A stretch of 8,239 nt of DNA from an uncultured Kiritimatiellota bacterium (GCA_934635385.1 CAKTZI010000085.1:1-8239), one strand, 5' to 3'. Counted from the stretch's first letter, positions 1-7,167 are shown. A program made the numbers and translations. The notes: generated from the sequence alone by a model not told the origin.

Positions 1-298
1 CGACCCTGTGGCCGCGCCGCCTCAGCTCGGCGACGAGCACAAGCTCGTAGGCAGCCTCCAGCAGTCCGGGGCCGAGCTCGCGCCGGACGACGAAGCCCGG
101 CTCGGTGAGCGAGGCCTTGCCCGCGAGGAGCGGGCGGAAGCGGAAGTCGGGCGCGTCAGCCCGCGCGGCGAGGGCCGGGAGGAGGAGCGCGAGCGCGGCG
201 CATGCGGGGGCGAGGAGTCTCGGCGCGGCCGCACGGCGGCAGGCGGCGGCTTTGACCTTGACGCGGATGATCTCGAAGCGGGCAGACGGTTTCTTCAT
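1..298 (-). CDS. N-terminal part of a GxxExxY-family protein with a signal-peptide-like leader (partial, runs off the window)
   Basis: Reading from the ATG at 298, the frame stays open for 99 codons to the window edge. AAGGAG at 306-311 lies 7 nt upstream of the start, and a promoter lies further upstream. Residues 17-47 resemble an export signal: Lys and Arg, then a hydrophobic stretch with ALALLLPALAARA and a possible cleavage site after A47. Residues 72-99 read RRELGPGLLEAAYELVLVAE and continue LRRRGHRV. This matches the start of the GxxExxY family (PDDEXK-like fold, function poorly known), with G78, E81 and Y84 forming the motif exactly. Known members are usually short cytoplasmic proteins that begin with a helix just before this motif. 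Here that helix is replaced by a leader and about 25 unrelated residues (48-71), so the gene may be a fusion, a recombination product or an assembly chimera. The rest of the domain lies outside the window. The reading frame is well supported; cellular location and function are not. Confidence 0.75.
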   Translation of the reverse strand, partial: MKKPSARFEIIRVKVKAAACRRAAAPRLLAPACAALALLLPALAARADAPDFRFRPLLAGKASLTEPGFVVRRELGPGLLEAAYELVLVAELRRRGHRV

Positions 299-305
299 GG
301 ACAGG

Positions 306-311
306 CTCCTT
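306..311 (-). promoter_or_regulatory. Ribosome binding site of the GxxExxY gene
   Basis: AAGGAG lies 7 nt before the ATG at 298. It fixes the start and supports translation of the unusual leader rather than a start closer to the GxxExxY motif. Confidence 0.7.
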
Positions 312-383
312 GATACATGAACAGGCGAATTGACGCGATTCGGAAAACACCTCGGCGGGGATGCGCCCCGACCAACTGCCATC

Positions 384-413
384 AGTTTACCAAAAGAAGC
401 CGAATCCTGTCAA
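384..413 (-). promoter_or_regulatory. Sigma-70 type promoter for the GxxExxY gene
   Basis: A perfect -35 TTGACA (408-413) is separated by 18 nt from TAAACT (384-389). TGG directly before the -10 gives an extended -10. The predicted transcript would have a leader of roughly 80 nt before the ATG at 298. This is the best-formed promoter in the window. Confidence 0.65.
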
Positions 414-470
414 GCGGGGGTAGACCATTTGGGGGCTCCAAGTTCACGTTCAACACATCCCTCACGCTAT

Positions 471-532
471 TCCGCGCTTCTTGGGGTCTGTCCCCACGTT
501 TTCCGCGCTTCTTGGGGTCTGTCCCCACGTTT
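471..532. repeat. Two perfect 31-bp tandem repeats with a GGGG/CCCC mini-hairpin
   Basis: Units 471-501 and 502-532 are identical. Each holds GGGGTCTGTCCCC, a 4-bp stem with a 5-nt loop, flanked by CTT and ACGTTT. I recall GGGGACAGACCCC words as intergenic repeats in several unrelated bacterial genomes, sometimes near REP-associated tyrosine transposases. That is memory, not a search result, and no transposase is visible here. Confidence 0.85.
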
Positions 533-536
533 TTGT

Positions 537-576
537 CCACGAATTGACACGCATCAGCACGAACGGGAATTCGTGG
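537..576. repeat. 9-bp inverted repeat CCACGAATT / AATTCGTGG
   Basis: Arms 537-545 and 568-576 are perfect complements around a 22-nt loop, just after the 31-bp tandem repeats. The right arm is also the start of the 10-bp tandem series. Similar ATTCGTGG words occur widely in intergenic repeats of environmental bacteria (recalled). It lies downstream of the glycoside hydrolase gene, but no T-run follows, so a terminator role is not supported. Confidence 0.6.
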
Positions 577-598
577 AGATTCATGAAGATTCGTGGCC
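569..598. repeat. Three 10-bp tandem units of the type ATTCGTGGAG
   Basis: The units are ATTCGTGGAG (569-578), ATTCATGAAG (579-588) and ATTCGTGGCC (589-598). The middle unit differs from the first at two positions. The series overlaps the right arm of the inverted repeat, so the whole 471-598 stretch looks like one composite intergenic repeat. Confidence 0.7.
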
Positions 599-719
599 AA
601 CAACACAGCACAAGAACCCTCTCCGCGCCTCCGTCCCTCAAAGCCCTCGCGATGAACGCACCCCCGCCTAGCGGCCCCTTCAGGCTGCTTCGCTGGGGGA
701 TACGTAGGCTTCACCTCTC

Positions 720-3437
720 TCAAAACGTCTTCTCCAGATGCCGCAGCGAGGCGGCGGCGCGTTCGTGGAGGCGCAGCTTGATCTTGATCGTGCGCGCGTC
801 AAAGTCCGGCTCGCCTGACTTCTGCCAGTCGAAGTCCGTGAACGCCTTCAGGAACGCCCTTTTCCCGTCCGCGAACCGCGCGGGCGCGACATCGAAGCCA
901 TGTCCCGCCTCGAACGCAAGCGCCTCCGTCACGTTCAGCGCGTCGTCAAAGACAACCACGCCGAGCCGAGCCGCGTCCGCCGGATAGACCGTCGCGTAGA
1001 CCTTCTCCCCGTCGGTTGCGAGATTCTGCACGCCCCAGTGCGTCGGATGCCCGTAGGCGAATTCTTTGACCTCCTTGACCGCGAACGTGTGTCGGTCGAT
1101 TCGCGCAATCCGGTTCGTCAGGTGCGCCGCCTCGCCGCCGCTGCCCCAGCCGACGAGCAGGTCGTCGCCAAACCGGCAGATGCCGTCCAGTCCGTCCACG
1201 TCGAATGCGTGCGCCGCGAGCTTCTTCAGGTCGGCATCGTACACGTCGATGCGCGGCTTCACGCCCTTCTCCCAGCTCGCGAACGTCACGTAGAGCCGTC
1301 CGTCGTCAAAGCAGATGTCGCCGACGTGCGGCGGCACCGCGATTTCGCGGACGACCCGTCCGTCCCAGCCCACCTTGGCGAGCGAATGCGCCGTCGAGAC
1401 GTAAAGGAACCTGTCCGTCGCCGCGATGCCCTGAAAATGCCCTTTTGCGTGGCGCATTTCGCCCGCACGCGTCGTGAACGGGAACTGCACCGCGAGCCGT
1501 CCGAGCGCAGGATAGAACAGCCGCTCGAACGCATCGCGGCGCGCGAGCCACCCCGACTTGCCGCCCGTCCCGGCGGCGAACAGCGCCCACATGCGCCCGT
1601 CGGCCGTCCACGTCGCGCCCGGCGCGAGCGTCAGCGGCGTACGCGCGTCAACCGTCGTGAAACGAAAGCTCGCGAGCGCATGGGCGTAGTTCTTCTGCGC
1701 ATCGTAGCTCGCGCCGAAGTAGTCCGCGAGCGGCGCCGCCGAGAGGACGCCCGCCCACGCGCCGTCCGGCGCGACCCATCCCGCCGCCCGCAGCGGCTTC
1801 CAGAGTACCGTCTGTCCCCACCGCTCGTTCTGCGGCTCGGCGACGGACGCAAACGGCGGCACATGGCGGAAGCTGAGGCTTTCGATCGTCACGGGCGCGG
1901 CGGACAAGTTGACGACCGCGACCACCTCGCCGAAGAACGCGTCATCAAAGCCCTTCGTCCGCCAGCGTGTGACGACGGCCGCGGCAAACGCGGCCGTGCG
2001 CGCCTCGTTCGTGACGACACGCGCACCGTCCGGCTCGACGAACGCCCCCGTCTCGCGGTCGGCGAACGTCCAGCGCAGACCGCCGTCCGACGTGCGCCAC
2101 GTGAACGCGAGGGCCACGGGTTCGAGGGCGCGTCCGCGCCCGCCCGTCTCCAGCTTCGCCCGCGCCGCGTCCGCACGCGGAAAGCCCCGGTCGCCCGGCG
2201 CGCGCCGCTTCAGCCGCGTCCCCGCGCGGTGCTTCTCCAGCAGCGTCGGATTGAGCCGCGTGAACATCTTCGTCAGCTGCGGATACGGTTCGCCGTCCAG
2301 GTCGACCAGCCCCCAGTTGCAGTCCTCGAAATTGCTGCCCCGGTTCGGCACGTTGTCACGGTAGCGGAACCAGCTCGCGCCGACGAGGAACGGCCAGGAC
2401 GCAAACTCGCCCAGCATCGCCGCCGCCGCGCGCGTGCGCTCCGCCTGTGTACGGAAGCGCTCGCCCACCGCCCGCAGGCAGGGGAGGCCCGAATCGATCG
2501 CGCTCGTGCCCCACTCCGTCACCAGCATCGGCCGCCCGCAGTCCGTGTGTCGCGCCTCGGCAAGCGTCCGCAAGTCCGTGCCGCCCCAGTAGTCGCACCC
2601 CGACTTCACCCAGTTCGCGTCGAGATCCACCCACGGATAGACGTTGAACGAGACAACGTCGCAGTATTTCCCAGCCGCCGTCCACGCCTCGCGCGGGCCG
2701 CCCAGCCCCGCGAAGCGGATGCCGAGGATGAGGTGGTTCGGATCTTCCTTCCGCAGCGCCTCGGTCGCGACGCGGAAGAACCGCTCACAGATCTCAGCGA
2801 CGAACGCACGGCGCACGGCCTCTGGCGCGTCCGTGACCGTCGTCTGACGCGCCCGCACGAAGTCCACGAGCGCACGGCGCGCCGAGTGCGTCTCCGGCAG
2901 CGCGGCGACGGCGCAGTAGAGGCCGTTCGTGTCGTTGCCGAACGCGCCCGCGCCCCACCACTTGAGTTCGTTGTCGAGGTCGTAGCCGACGAAATCCGGA
3001 TCGCCCTTCACGGACGCGGCGGCGGCCGTCGCCATCTTCGCCGCGCTCTCCGGCCACTTCGGCGAGAAGACGTTCGGAAACGCCGAACACGGCACGTGCG
3101 TGCCGCGCATCGGGAAGATGAAGTCGTCGGGATCGTCCGACGTCGTCATCCCCTCCGACAGCCAGGCGATGACCGAATACGGCAGGCCCTTCGTCCGCAG
3201 CGCGGGGACAGGCCCCGCGCCAAGAAAGTTGAAGTTCCACGCCGTCAGGTTGCGGACGACGTCGTTCTCCCAGTTCGTGTTCGCGAACTCGTGCGGCTGC
3301 TGCTTGAACAGGTGCTCGGCGCCGATCAGGAACGTCGGCGCACCGTCCGGCCGCACGAACGTGCTGACGCCGTCGACGCCCGTCGTGACGGAGAACCAGC
3401 CGGCGGCGATCAGCAGGGCGGAGGCGCATGCGGTCAT
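720..3437 (-). CDS. Agarase-like clan GH-A glycoside hydrolase with C-terminal beta-propeller-like region
   Basis: A 905-residue protein, probably exported, that hydrolyses an unidentified polysaccharide. Residues 25-395 resemble the TIM barrel of GH50/agarase-like enzymes. In order: FLIGAEHLF (36-44), GYDLDNELKWWG (151-162) with N156-E157 as the likely acid/base pair, DPNHLILGIRFAG (232-244), CDVVSFNVYPW (259-269), PMLVTEWG (303-310) with E308 as the likely nucleophile, and GASWFRYRD (353-361). Residues 440-620 look like beta-sandwich material. Residues 665-880 have repeated beta-rich segments (FLYVSTA, RLYVTFA, KVYATVYP) like an NHL or YncE-type propeller. The N-terminus is hydrophobic but lacks positive charge, so the signal peptide is weak. 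The start is forced: an in-frame TAA lies 21 nt upstream, and the AAGGGAAAGGG purine run overlaps the preceding gene's stop, suggesting translational coupling. The clan assignment is firm. GH50 membership is probable, and agar as substrate is not established. Confidence 0.88.
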   Translation of the reverse strand: MTACASALLIAAGWFSVTTGVDGVSTFVRPDGAPTFLIGAEHLFKQQPHEFANTNWENDVVRNLTAWNFNFLGAGPVPALRTKGLPYSVIAWLSEGMTTSDDPDDFIFPMRGTHVPCSAFPNVFSPKWPESAAKMATAAAASVKGDPDFVGYDLDNELKWWGAGAFGNDTNGLYCAVAALPETHSARRALVDFVRARQTTVTDAPEAVRRAFVAEICERFFRVATEALRKEDPNHLILGIRFAGLGGPREAWTAAGKYCDVVSFNVYPWVDLDANWVKSGCDYWGGTDLRTLAEARHTDCGRPMLVTEWGTSAIDSGLPCLRAVGERFRTQAERTRAAAAMLGEFASWPFLVGASWFRYRDNVPNRGSNFEDCNWGLVDLDGEPYPQLTKMFTRLNPTLLEKHRAGTRLKRRAPGDRGFPRADAARAKLETGGRGRALEPVALAFTWRTSDGGLRWTFADRETGAFVEPDGARVVTNEARTAAFAAAVVTRWRTKGFDDAFFGEVVAVVNLSAAPVTIESLSFRHVPPFASVAEPQNERWGQTVLWKPLRAAGWVAPDGAWAGVLSAAPLADYFGASYDAQKNYAHALASFRFTTVDARTPLTLAPGATWTADGRMWALFAAGTGGKSGWLARRDAFERLFYPALGRLAVQFPFTTRAGEMRHAKGHFQGIAATDRFLYVSTAHSLAKVGWDGRVVREIAVPPHVGDICFDDGRLYVTFASWEKGVKPRIDVYDADLKKLAAHAFDVDGLDGICRFGDDLLVGWGSGGEAAHLTNRIARIDRHTFAVKEVKEFAYGHPTHWGVQNLATDGEKVYATVYPADAARLGVVVFDDALNVTEALAFEAGHGFDVAPARFADGKRAFLKAFTDFDWQKSGEPDFDARTIKIKLRLHERAAASLRHLEKTF

Positions 3438-3455
3438 CGGTTCGATCCCTTTCCC

Positions 3456-5522
3456 TTAGCGCAGGATGATGAGCGATCCGGCCTGGCCGACCTTCACGCG
3501 CCCCGAACCCGCGAACACGTTCGGCAGCTTGCGCACCGAATAGGAGCCGGGCGGCATCGTCTCGCCGTCGATGACGAGCGACGCGGGCTCGACCTTCACG
3601 CCCTTCGCGATCTCGACTATGCCGCCCGCCTCGATCGTCAGCGTCGCGGCGGACGACAGGTTGCCGTTGCCGTTCAGCTTCAGGAGGCCGCCGTTCTGCA
3701 CGACGACCGGCCCCGCCCACGTCGCGTCCGCCGTCAAGGTCAGCGTGCCCTTGGCGACCGTCAAGACGTTCGTCTCGACCGTGGACTGTCCGCGCAGTTC
3801 GAGCGAACCCGTGCCTTTCTTCAGCAGGGAGGCGTCAACAGCACCCGCGATGTAGGAAACAAAGCCTCGACCTTCGTCGGCCTCCTCGAACGTGAGCGTC
3901 TGCCCCGGTGCGGAGAAGCCGCCCTCAGCCCACATCGGCCCCCATGCCGAGAAGATGTAGACATTGGCATCGGCCTCGATGTCGCCCGTGAGCTTGATGT
4001 TGTTGGCAATCCGCATACGGGCGACCGACGTCGCGCCGACAAACCGAATCTTGTTCGGCAACGTCACGTTCCACGTGCCGAACTCCAGGTAGGGTCGTGT
4101 GCCGTCCGCACTGCGCGCGAGTTCGACGACGCCGTCCGCCGCGCCGAAGACATTGTTCGTGTAGGGTGTCGAGATGCGCGCGTAGCCATCCGCGAACAGC
4201 GTACCGCCCGTGTAGGTGCTTTCGGCCTTGTATTCGATCGTGCCCGCACCGAACTTGTAGTACTTGCCCGAACCGGCGAACATCGTACGGTTGGTCAGGT
4301 TGGCATAGGCGATGTTCCAGATGCAGACGCCGATGTCGCCGAAGTCGAACGGCTCGTTCGCGAGATCGACCGCGTTGGTGAACTTGGCAATCGTCGTGCC
4401 CTTGGGGGCTTCGCCCGTCGACCAGTTCGTGCCGTCCGACCACGCGCCCGCCGCGCCGCCGATCCACGTCGCGACATCGCCGCCGACGGACAGGAGGCCG
4501 ATACCCGTCAACCATTCCGCCCGGTCGGCCGCACGGTAGAAGCCGTTTGCGAGTGCCGTCTCGCCCAGCGTCACGTGGGGGACGGCCGCCAGCGTCGTCA
4601 AGTCGATTTTCGCGCCGTCCGTCACGGTCACGGTCGCGTCGTCCGACGTCAGGTTGCGTCCGTTGAAGCGCAGCACGGACGTTGTGCCCTTCGCCGTCAC
4701 GCTTGACCCTGCCCACGCGGCGGACTCGGTGAACTCGACCGTGCCCGCGTTGACGGTCACGGTTGCGTCTGCCGCATCCGAAACGCCCGTGAACCGCAAC
4801 GCACCCGCTCCGTTCTTCACGATCTGCGCGTTGATGACACCGCTGAAATGAAGATTGTAGGTGGAATTGTTAAAGGTGACAGAAACTTCTGCCCCCCCCC
4901 CCCCCTGGAGGTTCTGGATTTCGGCGTATCCGCCCGTGTACACATAGGCAACGTTAATCGTGAAGTCCGCGTCGGACGACACCACACCCGTCAGCTTTCC
5001 GGCATTTGAGAAGAGGATGGCGGGCTTCGTCGAATGTCCGACAATCTGAATGTTGTTCTTGAACGTCGCAATGCCAATCTGCAACTGAGCGTCGGAATCG
5101 CCCGACTCGACATAGACCGTGCCCGAACCGACTGTCGCGATTCGATTCGGCTCAAACACGCCACCGTACACATGCCAGTCGCCCGCATGAGCGGAACAAT
5201 CTGCCTGCTGGAAGAAACCGGCCGCATTGCTGCGCACCGTGATGTTGCCGCTCCCCGTGAACGCAACTCGGTTGATGACCTTGGCCGTGCTTTGAATCGT
5301 CAGCCCCGCCGTGCCCACGTCGAACGTCGCATCTGAAAAAGTGACAGCGTGGTTGACGACGAGTGTATCGCCCGGCTGTGGCGCCTGTTCGGGCGACCAG
5401 TTCGCGGACGCCGTGAAGTCGCCCGTCGCTCCGCCATTCCAGGTCAGCGTCTCGGCCTGTGCGCTCGCGACGCCCATCGTCGCGGCGAGCAGGGCCGCCC
5501 ATCTCTTGCTTGTCTTGTGCAT
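3456..5522 (-). CDS. Secreted autotransporter-associated beta-strand-repeat protein, two modules, with an in-frame poly-G tract
   Basis: A 688-residue protein, probably extracellular or surface-exposed. Residues 1-23 are a clear signal peptide (MHKTSKRWAALLAATMGVAS, then AQA before E24). The rest is Gly/Thr/Val-rich beta-helix sequence of the kind annotated as autotransporter-associated beta strand repeats. Two similar modules follow each other. Module 1 (about 26-348) opens LTWNGGATGDFTASANW. Module 2 (about 350-680) opens ATWIGGAAGAWSDGTNW. Both contain an internal xxWAG segment and end near GxGxxxVG. There is no C-terminal translocator barrel, PEP-CTERM or LPXTG motif, so it is not a complete autotransporter. 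The frame is open back to 6761, but that extension overlaps the preceding gene; AAGGAG at 5531-5536, 8 nt before the ATG at 5522, sets the start. Q206 is followed by GGGG (207-210) encoded by 14 G. It lies 56 nt after the MBL gene and 18 nt before the hydrolase. The binding partner is unknown. Confidence 0.88.
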   Translation of the reverse strand: MHKTSKRWAALLAATMGVASAQAETLTWNGGATGDFTASANWSPEQAPQPGDTLVVNHAVTFSDATFDVGTAGLTIQSTAKVINRVAFTGSGNITVRSNAAGFFQQADCSAHAGDWHVYGGVFEPNRIATVGSGTVYVESGDSDAQLQIGIATFKNNIQIVGHSTKPAILFSNAGKLTGVVSSDADFTINVAYVYTGGYAEIQNLQGGGGAEVSVTFNNSTYNLHFSGVINAQIVKNGAGALRFTGVSDAADATVTVNAGTVEFTESAAWAGSSVTAKGTTSVLRFNGRNLTSDDATVTVTDGAKIDLTTLAAVPHVTLGETALANGFYRAADRAEWLTGIGLLSVGGDVATWIGGAAGAWSDGTNWSTGEAPKGTTIAKFTNAVDLANEPFDFGDIGVCIWNIAYANLTNRTMFAGSGKYYKFGAGTIEYKAESTYTGGTLFADGYARISTPYTNNVFGAADGVVELARSADGTRPYLEFGTWNVTLPNKIRFVGATSVARMRIANNIKLTGDIEADANVYIFSAWGPMWAEGGFSAPGQTLTFEEADEGRGFVSYIAGAVDASLLKKGTGSLELRGQSTVETNVLTVAKGTLTLTADATWAGPVVVQNGGLLKLNGNGNLSSAATLTIEAGGIVEIAKGVKVEPASLVIDGETMPPGSYSVRKLPNVFAGSGRVKVGQAGSLIILR
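4892..4905 (-). repeat. 14-nt poly-G tract (coding strand) inside the beta-strand-repeat gene
   Basis: Fourteen C on the plus strand, hence 14 G on the coding strand. It supplies the last base of the Q206 codon, four Gly codons and the first base of A211. By my reading, 15 G would end the protein at a TAA after 217 residues and 13 G at a TGA after 234 residues. This is a candidate slipped-strand switch. Confidence 0.9.
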
Positions 5523-5530
5523 GGTTTTCT

Positions 5531-5536
5531 CTCCTT
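5531..5536 (-). promoter_or_regulatory. Ribosome binding site that sets the start of the beta-strand-repeat gene
   Basis: AAGGAG within AGAAGGAGAG, 8 nt before the ATG at 5522. A hydrophobic signal sequence follows at once. It decides against the much longer frame open up to 6761. Confidence 0.8.
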
Positions 5537-5578
5537 CTTTTTGTGAGGTTTGAGGTGTTTTGGGTTGAACAGAAATTC

Positions 5579-6937
5579 CTACGAAGCAAAATGCCGTGTG
5601 CCAAGGACGCGCATCGACTCGTCCGCCGCCGTGACGAAGGCGACATCGAACGTCGCGCCACCCGGCGGCACGGTGAGGACGACATGGCAGCCCGTGCCGA
5701 GGCATTCGGGCGCGAGATCCTTGAAGTAGGTCTTGGCCGCCTCCTTCGTCGCGCGCGGTTCGGGGAAGACGCCGGGCGCGAGCAACACGTCCTTGCGTCC
5801 GCCGTAGTACGCGCGGTTCGCGAGCCGCGTCAGCGTCTCGGGCACGGTGTGCAGCTGATCCCACACACACGCGAGCCAGATCTTCGGACGCAGCGCGCGG
5901 ACGAGCTTGCCCGGCATCGACCAGTGGCCGTGGTGGTTCATCTTCGCCGCGCTCACGGGGCCAACGGCCTCGGCCATGTCGTCCTCGATCATGCGCTTGC
6001 CGCCGTCCGGCGTCTTGAGGTGGTCTGAGAAGTCGCCCGCCGTGTAATAGCGGAACTTGCCGTAGGTGAAGACGTGGCCGAGCGAAAGGCCGTTCTCGTT
6101 CAGGTAGCTGGGCTTCGCGCCGTTCGCGAACGACGCGGCGTAGACGTTCTTCACGCGACCGTCCGGCCGCGCGATTTTGCCGTTCGCGCAGAGGTTGAAG
6201 ACCTCGAAGCCGGGCACACCGCCCTTCAGCGGCACGATCTGGTCGCGCGCGCCGAGGCGGAACTTCTCGACCGTGAGGCCGTCCCGCTCGCCGAGGTGGA
6301 CGTAGAGCTTCCGCATGTGATCCCGCACGGCGATGAGATCCTTCGGCGTGAGCGGGATCGGGTCGTCGTAGTCGGGCCAGCCCCGGTCGATCGCCTTCGC
6401 GAAGTGCAGCTGCTCCGCCGCGAGGCCGAAGCCGCTGCGCACATAGTCGAACTTCCACCAGTCGACGCCCGGCGCGGCGCTCTGCCATTTCGGCGTGCCG
6501 CAGTGGTCGGAATGCCAGTGCGTCGTCTCCATGTAGTCGACGCGGTCGCCGTTCGGGTTTACGCGCTTCACGTAGCGCGCGACCCACTCGCCCGCGAGGC
6601 GGCCGGGGCCGGGCACGACCGGCACGGCAAGGTCCTGCCGCGTGACGGCGGCGTGGTCGCCGCAGTCGAGCAGCATCGTCGTGCCGTCCGGGAAGATGAG
6701 AAACGTCGACTCGCCGACGCCCGTGTGGATCATGTGTATCTGGAACTCGCCCTTCTTCCACTGCGGCAACGTCGCCGCTGTCGCGCCGTTGCCGGCCGAT
6801 GGCGTGCCGCGAGCCGTGTCCTGTGCGCTGTCCGCACAGACGGCGGGCGCGCCCAAGGCCGCGCAGGTGGCCAGACCAAGAAAGCCCCGCCGAGGCAGAG
6901 GCATCGTTCTTTCAAGTTCCGAATTCATGTCATTCAC
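5579..6937 (-). CDS. Tat-exported metallo-beta-lactamase-fold hydrolase (ComEC/Rec2-like)
   Basis: About 452 residues. A twin-arginine signal, RRGFLGLA at 16-23 followed by a hydrophobic stretch to about residue 35, predicts Tat export, which suits a metal-loaded enzyme. The MBL fold follows: HMIHTGVGESTFLIFPDG (68-85), MLLDCGD (88-94), the metal motif THWHSDHCG (139-147; H140, H142, D144, H145), YYTAGDFSD (297-305; D302 as possible bridging Asp) and KMNHHGHW (332-339). The TGxGES...DCGD and NHHGH pattern is that of the ComEC/Rec2 MBL domain, but the membrane competence part is absent. The start is uncertain: GTG at 6937 has AGGAG 9 nt upstream (6947-6951), while ATG at 6928 and ATG at 6904 keep the Tat signal but have poorer sites. 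A TTG at 6976 overlaps a -10 box and is unlikely. It is first in the probable operon. The substrate is unknown; a phosphodiester or a sulfate/ester substrate could fit. Confidence 0.85.
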   Translation of the reverse strand: MNDMNSELERTMPLPRRGFLGLATCAALGAPAVCADSAQDTARGTPSAGNGATAATLPQWKKGEFQIHMIHTGVGESTFLIFPDGTTMLLDCGDHAAVTRQDLAVPVVPGPGRLAGEWVARYVKRVNPNGDRVDYMETTHWHSDHCGTPKWQSAAPGVDWWKFDYVRSGFGLAAEQLHFAKAIDRGWPDYDDPIPLTPKDLIAVRDHMRKLYVHLGERDGLTVEKFRLGARDQIVPLKGGVPGFEVFNLCANGKIARPDGRVKNVYAASFANGAKPSYLNENGLSLGHVFTYGKFRYYTAGDFSDHLKTPDGGKRMIEDDMAEAVGPVSAAKMNHHGHWSMPGKLVRALRPKIWLACVWDQLHTVPETLTRLANRAYYGGRKDVLLAPGVFPEPRATKEAAKTYFKDLAPECLGTGCHVVLTVPPGGATFDVAFVTAADESMRVLGTRHFAS

Positions 6938-6975
6938 GTTTTGAGGCTCCTGCAGTCGTCTTTCAAGATTCCGCA

Positions 6976-6984
6976 ATTATACCA
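6976..6984 (-). promoter_or_regulatory. Extended -10 promoter (TGGTATAAT) just upstream of the MBL gene
   Basis: A perfect TATAAT (6976-6981) is preceded by TGG (6982-6984). No good -35 lies 16-18 nt upstream, so recognition would rest on the extended -10. Transcription would begin about 30 nt before the GTG start at 6937, which fits this gene. Confidence 0.5.
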
Positions 6985-7096
6985 AATCCAGTCCCGCAAC
7001 CGAGAACAACCCGTCCGGCGAAATGCGAACAAATCGTCCACCGAACAGGCCGCTTCCCGACTGAGGCGAAATCCGACCGCGAACTTCATGCAACGT

Positions 7097-7105
7097 ATTA
7101 TACCA
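7097..7105 (-). promoter_or_regulatory. Second extended -10 promoter (TGGTATAAT) in an AT-rich island
   Basis: TATAAT at 7097-7102 with TGG at 7103-7105, inside AT-rich sequence (7090-7150) that stands out from the GC-rich surroundings. The -35 is weak (TTCTCT or GTTCTC at 16-17 nt). It could drive the three-gene operon with a leader of about 155 nt, or a short transcript. No convincing gene lies between it and the MBL gene. Confidence 0.45.
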
Positions 7106-7167
7106 TAATTTTTCGACAAGAGAACCAATAATTCGCAAAAATTTTACGCCAACGTTTCGCAATAACC

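Larger units (their letters stand above)
299..719. other. Intergenic region between the GxxExxY gene and the glycoside hydrolase gene
   Basis: No convincing protein gene. Reading frames here give low-complexity peptides without ribosome binding sites. The region holds the promoter and leader of the GxxExxY gene (299-413), the composite repeat (471-598), and about 120 bp downstream of the hydrolase stop. That last part includes a weak CCGC/GCGG hairpin near 669-679 but no T-tract, so I cannot name a terminator for the operon. Confidence 0.7.

Noticed and set aside
471..598. CRISPR array
   Set aside because: The 31-bp units are directly adjacent with no spacers, only two copies exist, and no cas gene is present.
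660..719. Rho-independent terminator after the hydrolase gene
   Set aside because: Only a weak 4-bp stem is visible and no T-run follows in the direction of transcription.
2794..3720. A 308-codon minus-strand frame across the start of the hydrolase
   Set aside because: Arg-rich translation in the wrong phase, overlapping two real genes.
900..4706. A 1,268-codon open frame on the plus strand, antisense to the hydrolase and the beta-strand-repeat genes
   Set aside because: It is extremely Arg-rich with no recognisable motif or signal, spans two well-supported genes and their junction, and is what a GC-rich third-position bias produces on the opposite strand.
5523..6761. An N-terminal extension of the beta-strand-repeat protein by 413 codons
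   Set aside because: It overlaps the MBL gene out of phase, reads as Arg-rich nonsense, and a signal peptide with a strong AAGGAG site starts at 5522.
6074..7108. A 344-codon plus-strand frame opposite the MBL gene
   Set aside because: Arg/Val-rich antisense shadow of the MBL gene that runs on into the promoter region; no motif and no ribosome binding site.
6934..7128. A 64-codon minus-strand leader peptide between the two extended -10 boxes
   Set aside because: No ribosome binding site, the frame runs through the second -10 box and into the MBL start, and the composition is unlike the neighbouring genes.
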